Assembly (NCBI GenBank): GCA_027459775.1
Contig: DAIDHE010000407.1
Span: 1 to 38,731 of the forward strand
Reading direction: 5' to 3'
Source: Planctomycetales bacterium
GTDB taxonomy: Bacteria; Planctomycetota; Planctomycetia; Isosphaerales; Isosphaeraceae
DNA: 38,731 bases
Within the stretch, counting starts at the first letter, position 1. Each line of letters begins with the position of its first letter. Positions 31,146 to 38,731 of this stretch are shown here, in pieces. Under the pieces are notes generated by a model that worked only from the letters and a program-made list of their open reading frames with translations, was not told the DNA's origin and ran no database searches. A program made the translations under genes and the position numbers.

Positions 31146-32933
31146 ATGGTCCATCGAGTGGGGCGGACGGCGATCCGCGATCTTCAGACGCTGTTTGACC
31201 TGGGGACGACCCGGGGCCTGGGCGATCAGCGCTTGCTTGAGCTGTTCCTCGAACGCCGCGACGCCTCGGGCGAGGCGGCGTTTGGGGTTCTGGTCGAGCG
31301 CCATGGGCCGATGGTCTTGCGCGTTTGCACCAATGTGCTGGGCGACCCGGCCGACGCCGCCGATGCGTTTCAGGCGACGTTTCTGGTGCTGGTGCGCAAA
31401 CGGGGATCGGTGGGCCGGCTCGAGTCGCTGGCGGGCTGGCTGCACGGCGTGGCCTGCCGCGTGGCCGCCCGAACGCGGGTCGAGCGCGCCCGCCGTCGTG
31501 CTCGTGAAGAGCGCTCGGCGCTCCGGGTCCACGAGGCCGTGGGGGAGACCGTCGCCGCTCCCGAACGCGCTGAGCTGGGCCTGGCCGTTCAGCGCGAGGT
31601 CGCCCGGCTCCCCGAAAAATACCGCTCGGTCGTCGTGCTCTGCTACTGGGAGGGCCTGACCCACGAGCAAGCCGCCCACCGCCTCGACTGCCCGATCGGA
31701 ACCGTCCGCAGCCGCATGGCCCGTGCGCGTGAGATGCTGCGAACACGCCTGGTCAAGCGCGGGCTGGCCCCACTGGCCGCCGCGCTGGCCGCGCTCGGTG
31801 AATCGGGCGCTCGTGCCGCTTTTCTCGGCTCGGTTCCAGCGGGTCTCGTCCGTGTCACCGTCGCGGCGGCGTCTCAGGCCCTTTCGGGCCACGCCGCGGG
31901 CGGCCTGGCCGCCGCGGTCGCGGCGTCAGTTGTTTGGAGTATGAACATGTCCAAGATCGTGAAAGTGCTCGTGGCCTGCTCTTTTCTGTCGACGGGGGTG
32001 GTCGGGGCCAGCTTGTGGGCTCGGCAGGCCGTACAAACCCCGCCGGCAAAGCACGCCAGGCCGCCTCTCAAGCAAACGAAGAACGCACGAAAGCCGACAT
32101 TCAGGCCTGCGCTCGTGGTTCAGCCGCCCGATCTTTTGCTAGTCGAGGTGCTCGAGGCGCTCGCTGGCCGGCCCATCTCAGGCGAGCGTTTGGTTCGACC
32201 CGACGGAAGCGTCTCTCTCGGCTTCTATGGAGACGTGCAAGTTTCCGGACTCACTCTTGTTGAAATCAAAAAGAAAATCATCGAGCATCTCAGGAAGTTT
32301 CTCAGCGACGAATCGCTCGGTATCGTCGAGCTCGATCCGAACACTGGTGAGCCGGTCAAGGTCCGCGGTCCCGACGGAAAATTGATCGACAAGCCCATCG
32401 CGCCGGAAGAATCGGCCACCGTTTTCGTTGACGTGACGGCCTACAATTCGGCGCGGTTTTACGTCGAGGGCGAGGTTCTTCTGCCTGGTCGATTGCCGTA
32501 CACGGGCAGCGACGCCGTTCTGGACGGCATTCATCAGTCCGGGGATCGGCTCTCGACGGCCGATCGAGCCGCGATCCGACTGGTTCGCCAGTACCCGCCT
32601 GATTCGGAAATCCAGGTGCTTCCCATCAATTACGATGAGATCACGATGGGCACCGATCAAACGACCAATTACCATTTGCTTCCGGGTGATCGGATTGTAG
32701 TTCCGCGCTCGAAAAGCGCCGCCAAGATCGAAGCGGACTCGAAGGCCGGCCGGTCGCCGGGCAGCGTCGATGAGGCGTCTCGTCGGATGGAGGTCCGATT
32801 GAAACAGCTCGAGAACAAACTTGAGATTCTCATCAACAGAATCGACACACGCAGTCTCTATTTCGATCGCAGGATTCAGGAGCTCGAAGGTCGCCCCGCT
32901 CCCTCCGAAACCCCCAAAAAGGCCGCGGAGTGA
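31146..32933 (+). CDS. ECF sigma factor fused to a transmembrane segment and polysaccharide-export/SLBB-like domain
   Basis: 595 aa in one uninterrupted frame. Residues 45-110 are sigma region 2 (DAFQATFLVLVRKRGSVGR, LAGWLHGVACRVA) and 145-203 are region 4 (LPEKYRSVVVLCYWEGLTHEQAA, CPIGTVRSRMARAREMLR). An Ala-rich linker (205-265) leads to one membrane helix (about 269-292, IVKVLVACSFLSTGVVGASLW). Beyond it, PPDLLLVEVLEAL to about 395 looks like the N-terminal half of a Poly_export domain (RPDGSVSLGFYGDVQVSGLTL), and 435-520 is SLBB-like (FYVEGEVLLPGRLPYTG and LLPGDRIVVPR). Residues 545-582 form a coiled coil. A sigma factor in the cytoplasm tethered to an export-type domain outside would link capsule or envelope state to transcription. 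An ATG at 31947 (MSKIV) could alternatively start a separate export protein, but no Shine-Dalgarno site was seen for it. Confidence 0.88.
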   Translation: MVHRVGRTAIRDLQTLFDLGTTRGLGDQRLLELFLERRDASGEAAFGVLVERHGPMVLRVCTNVLGDPADAADAFQATFLVLVRKRGSVGRLESLAGWLHGVACRVAARTRVERARRRAREERSALRVHEAVGETVAAPERAELGLAVQREVARLPEKYRSVVVLCYWEGLTHEQAAHRLDCPIGTVRSRMARAREMLRTRLVKRGLAPLAAALAALGESGARAAFLGSVPAGLVRVTVAAASQALSGHAAGGLAAAVAASVVWSMNMSKIVKVLVACSFLSTGVVGASLWARQAVQTPPAKHARPPLKQTKNARKPTFRPALVVQPPDLLLVEVLEALAGRPISGERLVRPDGSVSLGFYGDVQVSGLTLVEIKKKIIEHLRKFLSDESLGIVELDPNTGEPVKVRGPDGKLIDKPIAPEESATVFVDVTAYNSARFYVEGEVLLPGRLPYTGSDAVLDGIHQSGDRLSTADRAAIRLVRQYPPDSEIQVLPINYDEITMGTDQTTNYHLLPGDRIVVPRSKSAAKIEADSKAGRSPGSVDEASRRMEVRLKQLENKLEILINRIDTRSLYFDRRIQELEGRPAPSETPKKAAE

Positions 32934-33018
32934 CCGCCACACCTCGCCGCGGCTCGACACAGCCGGTAAAGTGATCGGTGGCGGGTGGCCAGTCAATCGC
33001 GGGGGCCGAGGGACGATC

Positions 33019-33603
33019 ATGAGCACCGTGCGCGAGCCCGATCTCGAGCCTTCCTCGATCCACGCTGGCTGGAGCGAGGACGACTATCTTGGCCTCGAGA
33101 CCAATCGCAGGGTGGAGTTCACGCGGGGGTTTGTCGAGGTTTTGCCCATGCCCACGGTGCTCCATCAGGGGATCGTGGCCGTCTTGTTCACGGCGCTTCA
33201 GGCGTTTGTCTCGGCCCGCGGCCTGGGCGAGGCGCTCTTCGCGGGCGTCCGGGTGCGGCTCTCGGACGGAACCTATCGCGAGCCCGACGTCGTCTTCATG
33301 GCCGCCCAACACGCCGGCCGGATCGGCGAGCTGTTCTGGGAAGGCGCGGACCTGGTCATGGAAGTCGTCAGCCCCGACCGGCCCGAGCGCGATCTGGTGC
33401 GGAAACGCGAGGAATACGCCCAGGCGGGCATCCCCGAATACTGGATCGTCGACCCTCGAAACGGGCTCGTGACCGTGCTCGCGCTCGAGGGCCCGGCCTA
33501 CGCCGTTCATGGCACATTCAGCGCGGGCGCGACGGCGACTTCGCGGTTGCTCGAGGGCTTCGCGGTCGAGGTTTCCAGGATCGTCGCCCCGCGAATTCCC
33601 TGA
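33019..33603 (+). CDS. Uma2-family (DUF820) PD-(D/E)xK nuclease-fold protein
   Basis: 194 aa. It shows the Uma2 pattern: an N-terminal VEFTRGFVEVLPMPTVLHQ (32-50), the Asp of YREPDVVF (86-93, D90), LVMEVVSPD (112-120, Glu115), the conserved Lys129 in VRKREEYAQAG, and PEYWIVDP (139-146). These residues fit a PD-(D/E)xK active site, although enzymatic activity is rarely shown for the family. Such genes are present in many copies in cyanobacteria and planctomycetes, and their role is unknown. The frame is open upstream, but ATG 33019 gives the normal family length. It ends 14 bases before the convergent tRNA gene. Confidence 0.9.
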   Translation: MSTVREPDLEPSSIHAGWSEDDYLGLETNRRVEFTRGFVEVLPMPTVLHQGIVAVLFTALQAFVSARGLGEALFAGVRVRLSDGTYREPDVVFMAAQHAGRIGELFWEGADLVMEVVSPDRPERDLVRKREEYAQAGIPEYWIVDPRNGLVTVLALEGPAYAVHGTFSAGATATSRLLEGFAVEVSRIVAPRIP

Positions 33604-33617
33604 GCCAGGGAGAAAAA

Positions 33618-33690
33618 AGCCACCTCAGGGACTCGAACCCTGGACTTCAGCTTTACGAAAGCTGCGCTCTACCAACTGAGCTAAGGTGGC
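33618..33690 (-). tRNA. tRNA-Thr (anticodon CGU)
   Basis: A full cloverleaf reads on the minus strand: acceptor GCCACCT paired with AGGTGGC (7 bp), D arm GCTC/GAGC with loop AGTTGGTA, anticodon stem CAGCT/AGCTG with loop TTCGTAA, hence anticodon CGT, then a 5-base variable loop and T arm CAGGG/CCCTG with loop TTCGAGT. CCA is not encoded; the base after the acceptor is T and a run of T follows. It reads ACG codons. Confidence 0.96.
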
Positions 33691-33935
33691 GGGTCCATTT
33701 GAATCCGAAGAATCGAAGAATCATAGCGATCGAGTCAAGCCTTGCCGTTAGCGGACTTGACAAGAATATCCGTGGAGCCCTCGCCTCCGGCCCTCATGAA
33801 CGCAAGAAGAGGCGAATACCGGACGCTACCCTTGGGGGCAGGAGCTCCGAGTGGGCGGGGCCGCTTCATGAGTTTATTACCCGCCTGGGTCATCGTCCAT
33901 TTGAATAAGTCTCATCCGTCCGGGGCGAAGCCTCG

Positions 33936-36900
33936 CTAGAGCGTAGCCACCCACGACGTCCCGTTGTACTCGTAATACTGGGGAGTGCCTGGCGAGATCC
34001 CGGGGCTGAACGCCAAAACCCAGCTCGTCGACATGGCTGAGAGGGAGACGACCCCTTCGCCAAACGAGTTTCCGAGAAGAACCATCGTTGTCGTGGTGTT
34101 GTAGTGGTAGTCGTCGACATAGCCAGACGCCGTGAGTGCAAAAACCAAAGGGTAGGACGAACTGTTCGCCGGTGGGCTAGCCGAGATCGCGATGAAGTTC
34201 GAGCTCGTCACCGAGGCAATCCCGCCCCAGTACTCGGTGTACGAATCGTAGGCGATGTCGTAGAGGTTGCCTTGACCGTTGATGACGAACACCGAAGGCT
34301 CGCTGCCCGTGCCCGTCGATGCTGGAGACGCCGAGATCGCGATGACGCTCACATCGACGACGTTAAGGCCGAACTTGTTGAAAGAGCCCGAGCTGTAGGT
34401 CCAGTAAAAAACGTTTCCGTTCCAGTCGAGGGTAAAGACGGAAGGGAAATCGCCGCTCGCCGTCGCCGCAACGCCCGAAATGGACGTGACGCTGAAGCCG
34501 GAGTCGATGCCGGCGTCGGTGTAGACTCCATATCCTCCCCAGATTGGAGGCGAGAGCGTGGCGTAGTACATGATTGGGAAGACACATCCCGCTCCGTTCA
34601 CGACGAAGACCGACGGGTAATTGTTCGTGGCGGAGGTCGCCGCCACGGCCGAGATCGAGGTGACGGTCGTTCCTACCAAGCCGCCGAAACTCGCCCAGCC
34701 TGTGGAAGAGCTGTAGACGAATTCGTAGACGTCACCCGTGGAGTTGAGCACGAAAACGGCCGGGTAGCCGTTTGTGGACGACGAGGCCGGGACGGACGAG
34801 ATCGCCGTCGCCGAGCTGTCGACCAGGCCGCCGAAAACGACCATCTGACCGCCGCTCTCTTCGTAGAAGTAGACGTCGCCGTTGCTCTGCCTTTCGAAGT
34901 AGGCTGGCGAGGAACTCCCAGGAACCTGCGAGATGGCGACATATCCCTGCCCCGACGCGGCCTCTGACTGCCCCCAGTTGGAACCAGTGTATCCGTAAAC
35001 CGTCCCGCCGGCATCTAGGGCAAAAAGCTGCGCACTCGGCGGCTGCCCCTCTTCAATGGCCGAAATGCTCGTTTCACCGCCCGCCCCGGTGACGATCGAT
35101 TGGGACCAAGTGGATCCGGTCAATGTGTAATAGCCCACGTTGCCGTCCGCGTTGAGCGCGAACACCGCGGCGGAGGGACCACCAGCGACCCCTGAAATGG
35201 CGGTATCGGAGCTCAACCCGGTAGTCACCGCGGACTGTGACCAGCCGGTCCCGTTCTGGGTGAAGTAGGACACGTTTCCATCGGCGTTCAGAGCAAAGAC
35301 CCCAGTGTCCACTCCGTCGTCGACCGCCGAGACCTGGGTGACGTTTTGACCCCCTGCCGAGTACAGGCTCGACGAAGACCAAGTCGTCCCTCCCTGCGAC
35401 TGGAAATATTCCGACACGAGTCCCGCCGGGCTAAGAGTGAAGACGGCTGGAGTGGCGCCGATGCTGATCCCGGCGACGGCGGTGACCGCCGCAGTGCCCG
35501 AAACCGAGGACGAGATCCAGGATGGGCCGTCCAACGTGTACAGGTCGACACCGCCGTCGGCACCGAGTACGAAGACTCCGGGCACGGTGCCGGCGCTGAT
35601 TCCCGAGATGGCCTTCGCGACGAGCGCCGGGCTGAGAAGAGAACTGTTCCAGGCGCCGCCCGTCTGCTCGAAGAATTCGACGTTCCCGTCAGTCTCAAGG
35701 ACGAAGCCGGCGGGGGCGCCGTTGACTGTGACACCGGAAACGGCCTTCGCGGTTCCGGCGATGATCGTGGGGGGGCCCCCAGCCGGGGTGTAGGACACGT
35801 CCCCGGAACCGTCGATCGAGAAAACGCCCGCCGAGCCGGAGGCCGAAATCGCGGAGAGCAATGTCGATGGCGTGGCCGTCGTCGTCGCGCTGTCCGACCT
35901 CGAGTTGGTCTGGGCCAAGTCGAGGCCGTAGAGATTGATCGCGTTGTTGTTGCTCAGCGAAAGCGATTCGACAGTCTTCGACGGGTTCAAGGCGAAGTCG
36001 TATCCGTACAGGTACACACTCTTCGAGATCTGCCCGTACGTCGCGTTGTTGTAATACGGCATAACCGCGGCGATCGATTCCCCAGGGCCGACGGTTCCGG
36101 GGACGGGACCGTATCCCGGGGCCGCGTAGCCGTTGATGAAGTCGCTGATGGCCTGCGTGAACGTCTGGCTCGTCCCGTCGGTGTAGTAGACCGTGAAGGT
36201 GGCCTGCTGCTGCGTTCCGACCGAGGCGTGGGCCATGGCAAGCACCAGCAAGTCGGTGTACTGGCTCTGGGGCAGCGTGATCGACTGGCCCACGAACTGG
36301 CTTACGTCGGCGACCCCAGGGTTGCCAAGGGCGAATGGCTGACCGTCCCAGGTATAGGGCTGGCCGGAGGTCCAACTCGCCGCCGACCCCAGGGACTCGG
36401 CCGACAGCGAGTCGCCGCCAGGGTCGATGTTCCCGGGGGAAGTATTCGTATCGTAGGTGATTCCAACGGCGTTGAGGTTCGATGCAAGGCTCACCTGGAC
36501 CGCGCTTCCCGCGTTCAAAAGCGGTGGCGAAGTGGTGAGCGCCATCGACTCGGCGTCGTAGTACGTGCTATTTACGTACGCGGCGTTGACCTCCACATCG
36601 GTGGCTGGCGGCGAGACGCCGTCCCACGAAATCGTATTCCCCAACGTCGTCACGGCAAGCTGGCGCGGATCGACGAAAGTGGTCGCCGTTGGGTCCACGA
36701 CTGCGACACCGCTCGAGAACGACGAGTACTCGCCGGCGGTTCCGATCTGGATTACGTCGGAATTCTGGTAGTTGTAGCTGAAAGGATTGTCTGACAGTTG
36801 GACAGTCGCGTACGTGCGGCCGTAGGTGGTCGGAACCTCCGTCTGGCCGGAATCAGTGTAAATCCGGATCCCCGCCAGTGAGTTCTCAAAGGAGTTGTCA

Positions 36901-38567
36901 TGCACCACCACATTGAACATCGGGTTCTGGCTGACGTAGGTGCTGTTGAAGTTGCCCAGCGAGGAAACGCCGGGCTGCGCGCCGGATGTCGCGATCCGCA
37001 TGGCCTGGTTCACATTGGCCGACACCGTGCTCGTGGTCTGGTCGCCCACGATCGTGTTGCCTTGAACCAGGACATTATCGAAGGTGGAGTTCAGAACCAC
37101 CGCGGTTGACACCGTGCCTCTGGTGTCGATGGTGTTCCCCTCGACGTTGAAAACGTCGTAAGCGTTTTCAATCGCGAAATCGAAGGCACCAGACGGCATC
37201 GCGCTGGTCAGAACGAAATAGTCAACCGAGGCGGAGTAGTCGGCGATCGTCTGCGTGACGGGGATTGCGGTGCCGGCGCTGCTTCCGTCGAGAACAAACA
37301 GAACCAGTGTTCCCGCCTCGCCCAGCGGGGACGAGGAAACCGTCGTGAACAGCTCCGAGTCTGGGATCGCCACGATCCGGCCGTTATAGGGCTGCCCGGG
37401 GTCCGCCGACACATTCGCCGCGAGCGTACTTCCCTCGTACGTGATTCCATAGGACTCTGGGAGGATTTCCTCCGGGGCGTTCGAGCCGTTAGCCGGCAGG
37501 ATCCCGACGCCCTGCTGGACGGTGTTGCCTTGGACCTGGATATTGTATCCGCCGTAATTGGCGGTCATGAGCCGGTAGATTTCCCCGTTCTGGGCGGGGT
37601 TGGGATCCTCGACGGTGTTGTTCTCGATCGTGACGTCGTGTCCCCCATAGACCGCGAAGGCGCTCGGACTGACGGTCCCCGCGACCGATCCCAGCGGGAA
37701 CATGTTGCCTGAGATCGTCCAGGGGCCGAACTGTACCGCGACCGTGCCGCCGTAAATCGTGTTGTCCTGGATCGTTCCGGAGTCGTACGGCCCCATGTAG
37801 ATCGCGTAGTCAGTGACGTACGATCCCGAGTCCAGCGGGTCGTTGTAGATCTGCATTGTATTAATGTGGTTGCTGTCGAACGGTGAGTGGATCGTCAGCC
37901 CAACGATGTTGATGCCGACCTTGGCGATCTGATGGGGATCTTCGTCCTCAATGACGGCGCCGTGCGCGTCCCCCATCGTGACATCTGATTGGCTGAACTT
38001 GATCGTGAAATCCTGGAGAGTGACATCGCTCGTCCAATAATTGATTGATGTGCCCGTTTGCCAGAAGTTGATCGCCCCAACCCCGCCTGGGGTCGACGTG
38101 AAGTCGAATTGAAGGGTATCCGTTCTGCTCTGTCCATAGAGGGTTACCGGGTGGTCCAGGTAAAGAGGCGTGCTGAGGTCGTAGACGGGAGAGACAAGCT
38201 CGAAGTTGTTCGCGCCGCTCGTGGCCGAGTCGAGCAACTGCTGGAAGGTGATCGGATTTGAGAGTCCCGCGTAGGTCACCATATTTTCCGAGCCGGCGTA
38301 CTGGACCTGGATGGGCGTCGAACTGATGGGCGGGTACTCGCTCGCCTGACCGGTCCACTGGATATTCGCCGGGTTGGTGTGGTCTGTCGAAGGGACGGTA
38401 ACGTCGCTCACGTAGACCGCGCCGGGATTGCCGACCAATTGGTACGTCAGGGTCATCGTAGTGCCAGCCTCGTCCCTGATCGGGGGGAAAGTGAACGTCG
38501 CCGCCGTGCCGGTCGGGTTCATCGCGAGGGTCATCCCGAGCTCGGGGCGGCCCGTGGTCCCGTACAC
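33936..38567 (-). CDS. Large surface-type protein: beta-helix plus 14 lectin-like propeller repeats, probably 5' truncated
   Basis: 1543 aa from the first GTG (38565-38567). The frame is open only to a stop at 38624-38622, and there is no signal peptide, which is unusual for a protein of this type. About residues 120-640 read as a right-handed beta-helix (VTLYGQ, DVTLQDFTI, TIQDNTIYGG, DVTIENNTVED, NIQVQGNTV, NVEGNTID, NVVVHDNSFEN). About residues 900-1543 hold 14 repeats of about 45-50 aa with the pattern 'AISGV..G..PAVFALNADGNVSYFTQ....W..S', resembling PLL/tectonin-like sugar-binding propellers; 14 would make two seven-blade propellers. GC is visibly lower than in the neighbouring genes. 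The upstream flank is the end of an IS transposase, so the N-terminus was probably lost. The protein may be silent, or expressed without export. Confidence 0.8.
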   Translation of the reverse strand: MYGTTGRPELGMTLAMNPTGTAATFTFPPIRDEAGTTMTLTYQLVGNPGAVYVSDVTVPSTDHTNPANIQWTGQASEYPPISSTPIQVQYAGSENMVTYAGLSNPITFQQLLDSATSGANNFELVSPVYDLSTPLYLDHPVTLYGQSRTDTLQFDFTSTPGGVGAINFWQTGTSINYWTSDVTLQDFTIKFSQSDVTMGDAHGAVIEDEDPHQIAKVGINIVGLTIHSPFDSNHINTMQIYNDPLDSGSYVTDYAIYMGPYDSGTIQDNTIYGGTVAVQFGPWTISGNMFPLGSVAGTVSPSAFAVYGGHDVTIENNTVEDPNPAQNGEIYRLMTANYGGYNIQVQGNTVQQGVGILPANGSNAPEEILPESYGITYEGSTLAANVSADPGQPYNGRIVAIPDSELFTTVSSSPLGEAGTLVLFVLDGSSAGTAIPVTQTIADYSASVDYFVLTSAMPSGAFDFAIENAYDVFNVEGNTIDTRGTVSTAVVLNSTFDNVLVQGNTIVGDQTTSTVSANVNQAMRIATSGAQPGVSSLGNFNSTYVSQNPMFNVVVHDNSFENSLAGIRIYTDSGQTEVPTTYGRTYATVQLSDNPFSYNYQNSDVIQIGTAGEYSSFSSGVAVVDPTATTFVDPRQLAVTTLGNTISWDGVSPPATDVEVNAAYVNSTYYDAESMALTTSPPLLNAGSAVQVSLASNLNAVGITYDTNTSPGNIDPGGDSLSAESLGSAASWTSGQPYTWDGQPFALGNPGVADVSQFVGQSITLPQSQYTDLLVLAMAHASVGTQQQATFTVYYTDGTSQTFTQAISDFINGYAAPGYGPVPGTVGPGESIAAVMPYYNNATYGQISKSVYLYGYDFALNPSKTVESLSLSNNNAINLYGLDLAQTNSRSDSATTTATPSTLLSAISASGSAGVFSIDGSGDVSYTPAGGPPTIIAGTAKAVSGVTVNGAPAGFVLETDGNVEFFEQTGGAWNSSLLSPALVAKAISGISAGTVPGVFVLGADGGVDLYTLDGPSWISSSVSGTAAVTAVAGISIGATPAVFTLSPAGLVSEYFQSQGGTTWSSSSLYSAGGQNVTQVSAVDDGVDTGVFALNADGNVSYFTQNGTGWSQSAVTTGLSSDTAISGVAGGPSAAVFALNADGNVGYYTLTGSTWSQSIVTGAGGETSISAIEEGQPPSAQLFALDAGGTVYGYTGSNWGQSEAASGQGYVAISQVPGSSSPAYFERQSNGDVYFYEESGGQMVVFGGLVDSSATAISSVPASSSTNGYPAVFVLNSTGDVYEFVYSSSTGWASFGGLVGTTVTSISAVAATSATNNYPSVFVVNGAGCVFPIMYYATLSPPIWGGYGVYTDAGIDSGFSVTSISGVAATASGDFPSVFTLDWNGNVFYWTYSSGSFNKFGLNVVDVSVIAISASPASTGTGSEPSVFVINGQGNLYDIAYDSYTEYWGGIASVTSSNFIAISASPPANSSSYPLVFALTASGYVDDYHYNTTTTMVLLGNSFGEGVVSLSAMSTSWVLAFSPGISPGTPQYYEYNGTSWVATL

Positions 38568-38604
38568 GCCCCACTCGAACCCCGCTGCGTCACTGAGAGG
38601 TCGT

Positions 38605-38731
38605 CTAGAAAGCCAGTTTTGTCACGAGTCTACGGACCATCAGAGAAATCATCGATAATTCGATAAAGGCCTCGCTCGATGACGTCGTTCCCTCATAATC
38701 CTTGCTCAAGCGTCGCGACCTGCCGAGCCAG
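38605..38731 (-). CDS. C-terminal end of an IS5-type (DDE) transposase, runs off right edge
   Basis: The minus-strand frame ending with TAG at 38607-38605 translates to WLGRSRRLSKDYEGTTSSS followed by EAFIELSMISLMVRRLV and TKLAF. WL.R.RRLSKDYE.....SEA...... LM.RRL is the C-terminal pattern of IS5-family transposases, containing the catalytic Glu region (the Y-x6 part after RRLSKDYE). Only 41 residues lie inside the window. The IS end should fall within some tens of bases after the stop, near 38560-38600. I cannot place the terminal inverted repeat because the other end is outside the window. Confidence 0.8.
   Translation of the reverse strand, partial: WLGRSRRLSKDYEGTTSSSEAFIELSMISLMVRRLVTKLAF

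Noticed and set aside
34104-36794. Plus-strand frames (34104-34967, 35346-36794) opposite the propeller protein
   Set aside because: They are antisense shadows; the minus frame shows regular repeats.

Overview
The window looks like chromosomal DNA of a planctomycete, most likely of the Isosphaeraceae type. This is inference from gene content, not a database match. The support is: high GC with strong C/G third positions, an ECF sigma factor next to a Ser/Thr kinase carrying WD40 repeats, a giant secreted protein starting with a LEPR-like N-terminal motif (LENRTLLS), a sigma factor fused to an envelope domain, and a Uma2-type nuclease gene.

Layout, left to right. Positions 1-1153 hold the 3' part of a metallo-beta-lactamase-fold hydrolase running in from outside the window. 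A small secreted Cys-patterned protein (1341-1877, minus) and tilS (2319-3731, minus) follow. tilS is divergent from a Trm112-like zinc-ribbon methyltransferase (3816-4766, plus). Convergent to that is an ImmA/IrrE-like gene whose catalytic motif seems to be lost (4844-6157, minus), preceded by a small tightly spaced ORF (6159-6374). After about 460 bases with no clear gene comes a signalling pair on the minus strand: an ECF sigma factor (10382-10948) and a transmembrane kinase with about 13-14 WD40 repeats (6835-10341).

Divergent from the sigma factor is one gene of 17.4 kb (11346-28715) for a 5789-residue, apparently cysteine-free beta-strand-repeat protein. It has a long series of degenerate repeats, then an Ig-like domain, three MBG-type repeats, a Gly/Ser-rich beta module and a hydrophobic, Arg-rich C-terminus. 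Downstream on the plus strand are a secreted alpha/beta hydrolase, a soluble histidine kinase without a sensor domain, a sigma factor fused through a membrane segment to a polysaccharide-export/SLBB-like domain, and a Uma2-family protein.

A tRNA-Thr(CGU) lies at 33618-33690 (minus). Beyond it a large surface-type protein (33936-38567, minus) has a beta-helix half and 14 lectin-like propeller repeats. It lacks a signal peptide, and its 5' end abuts the C-terminal end of an IS5-type transposase (38605 to the right edge), so it is probably truncated by an IS insertion.

The window is dominated by cell-surface proteins and by signalling proteins that couple the envelope to transcription. I saw no CRISPR array, rRNA or recognisable complete defence operon. 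The items most worth a second look are the sigma/polysaccharide-export fusion, the giant protein beside its divergent sigma/kinase pair, the IS-truncated 14-repeat propeller protein and the ImmA-like protein without HExxH.
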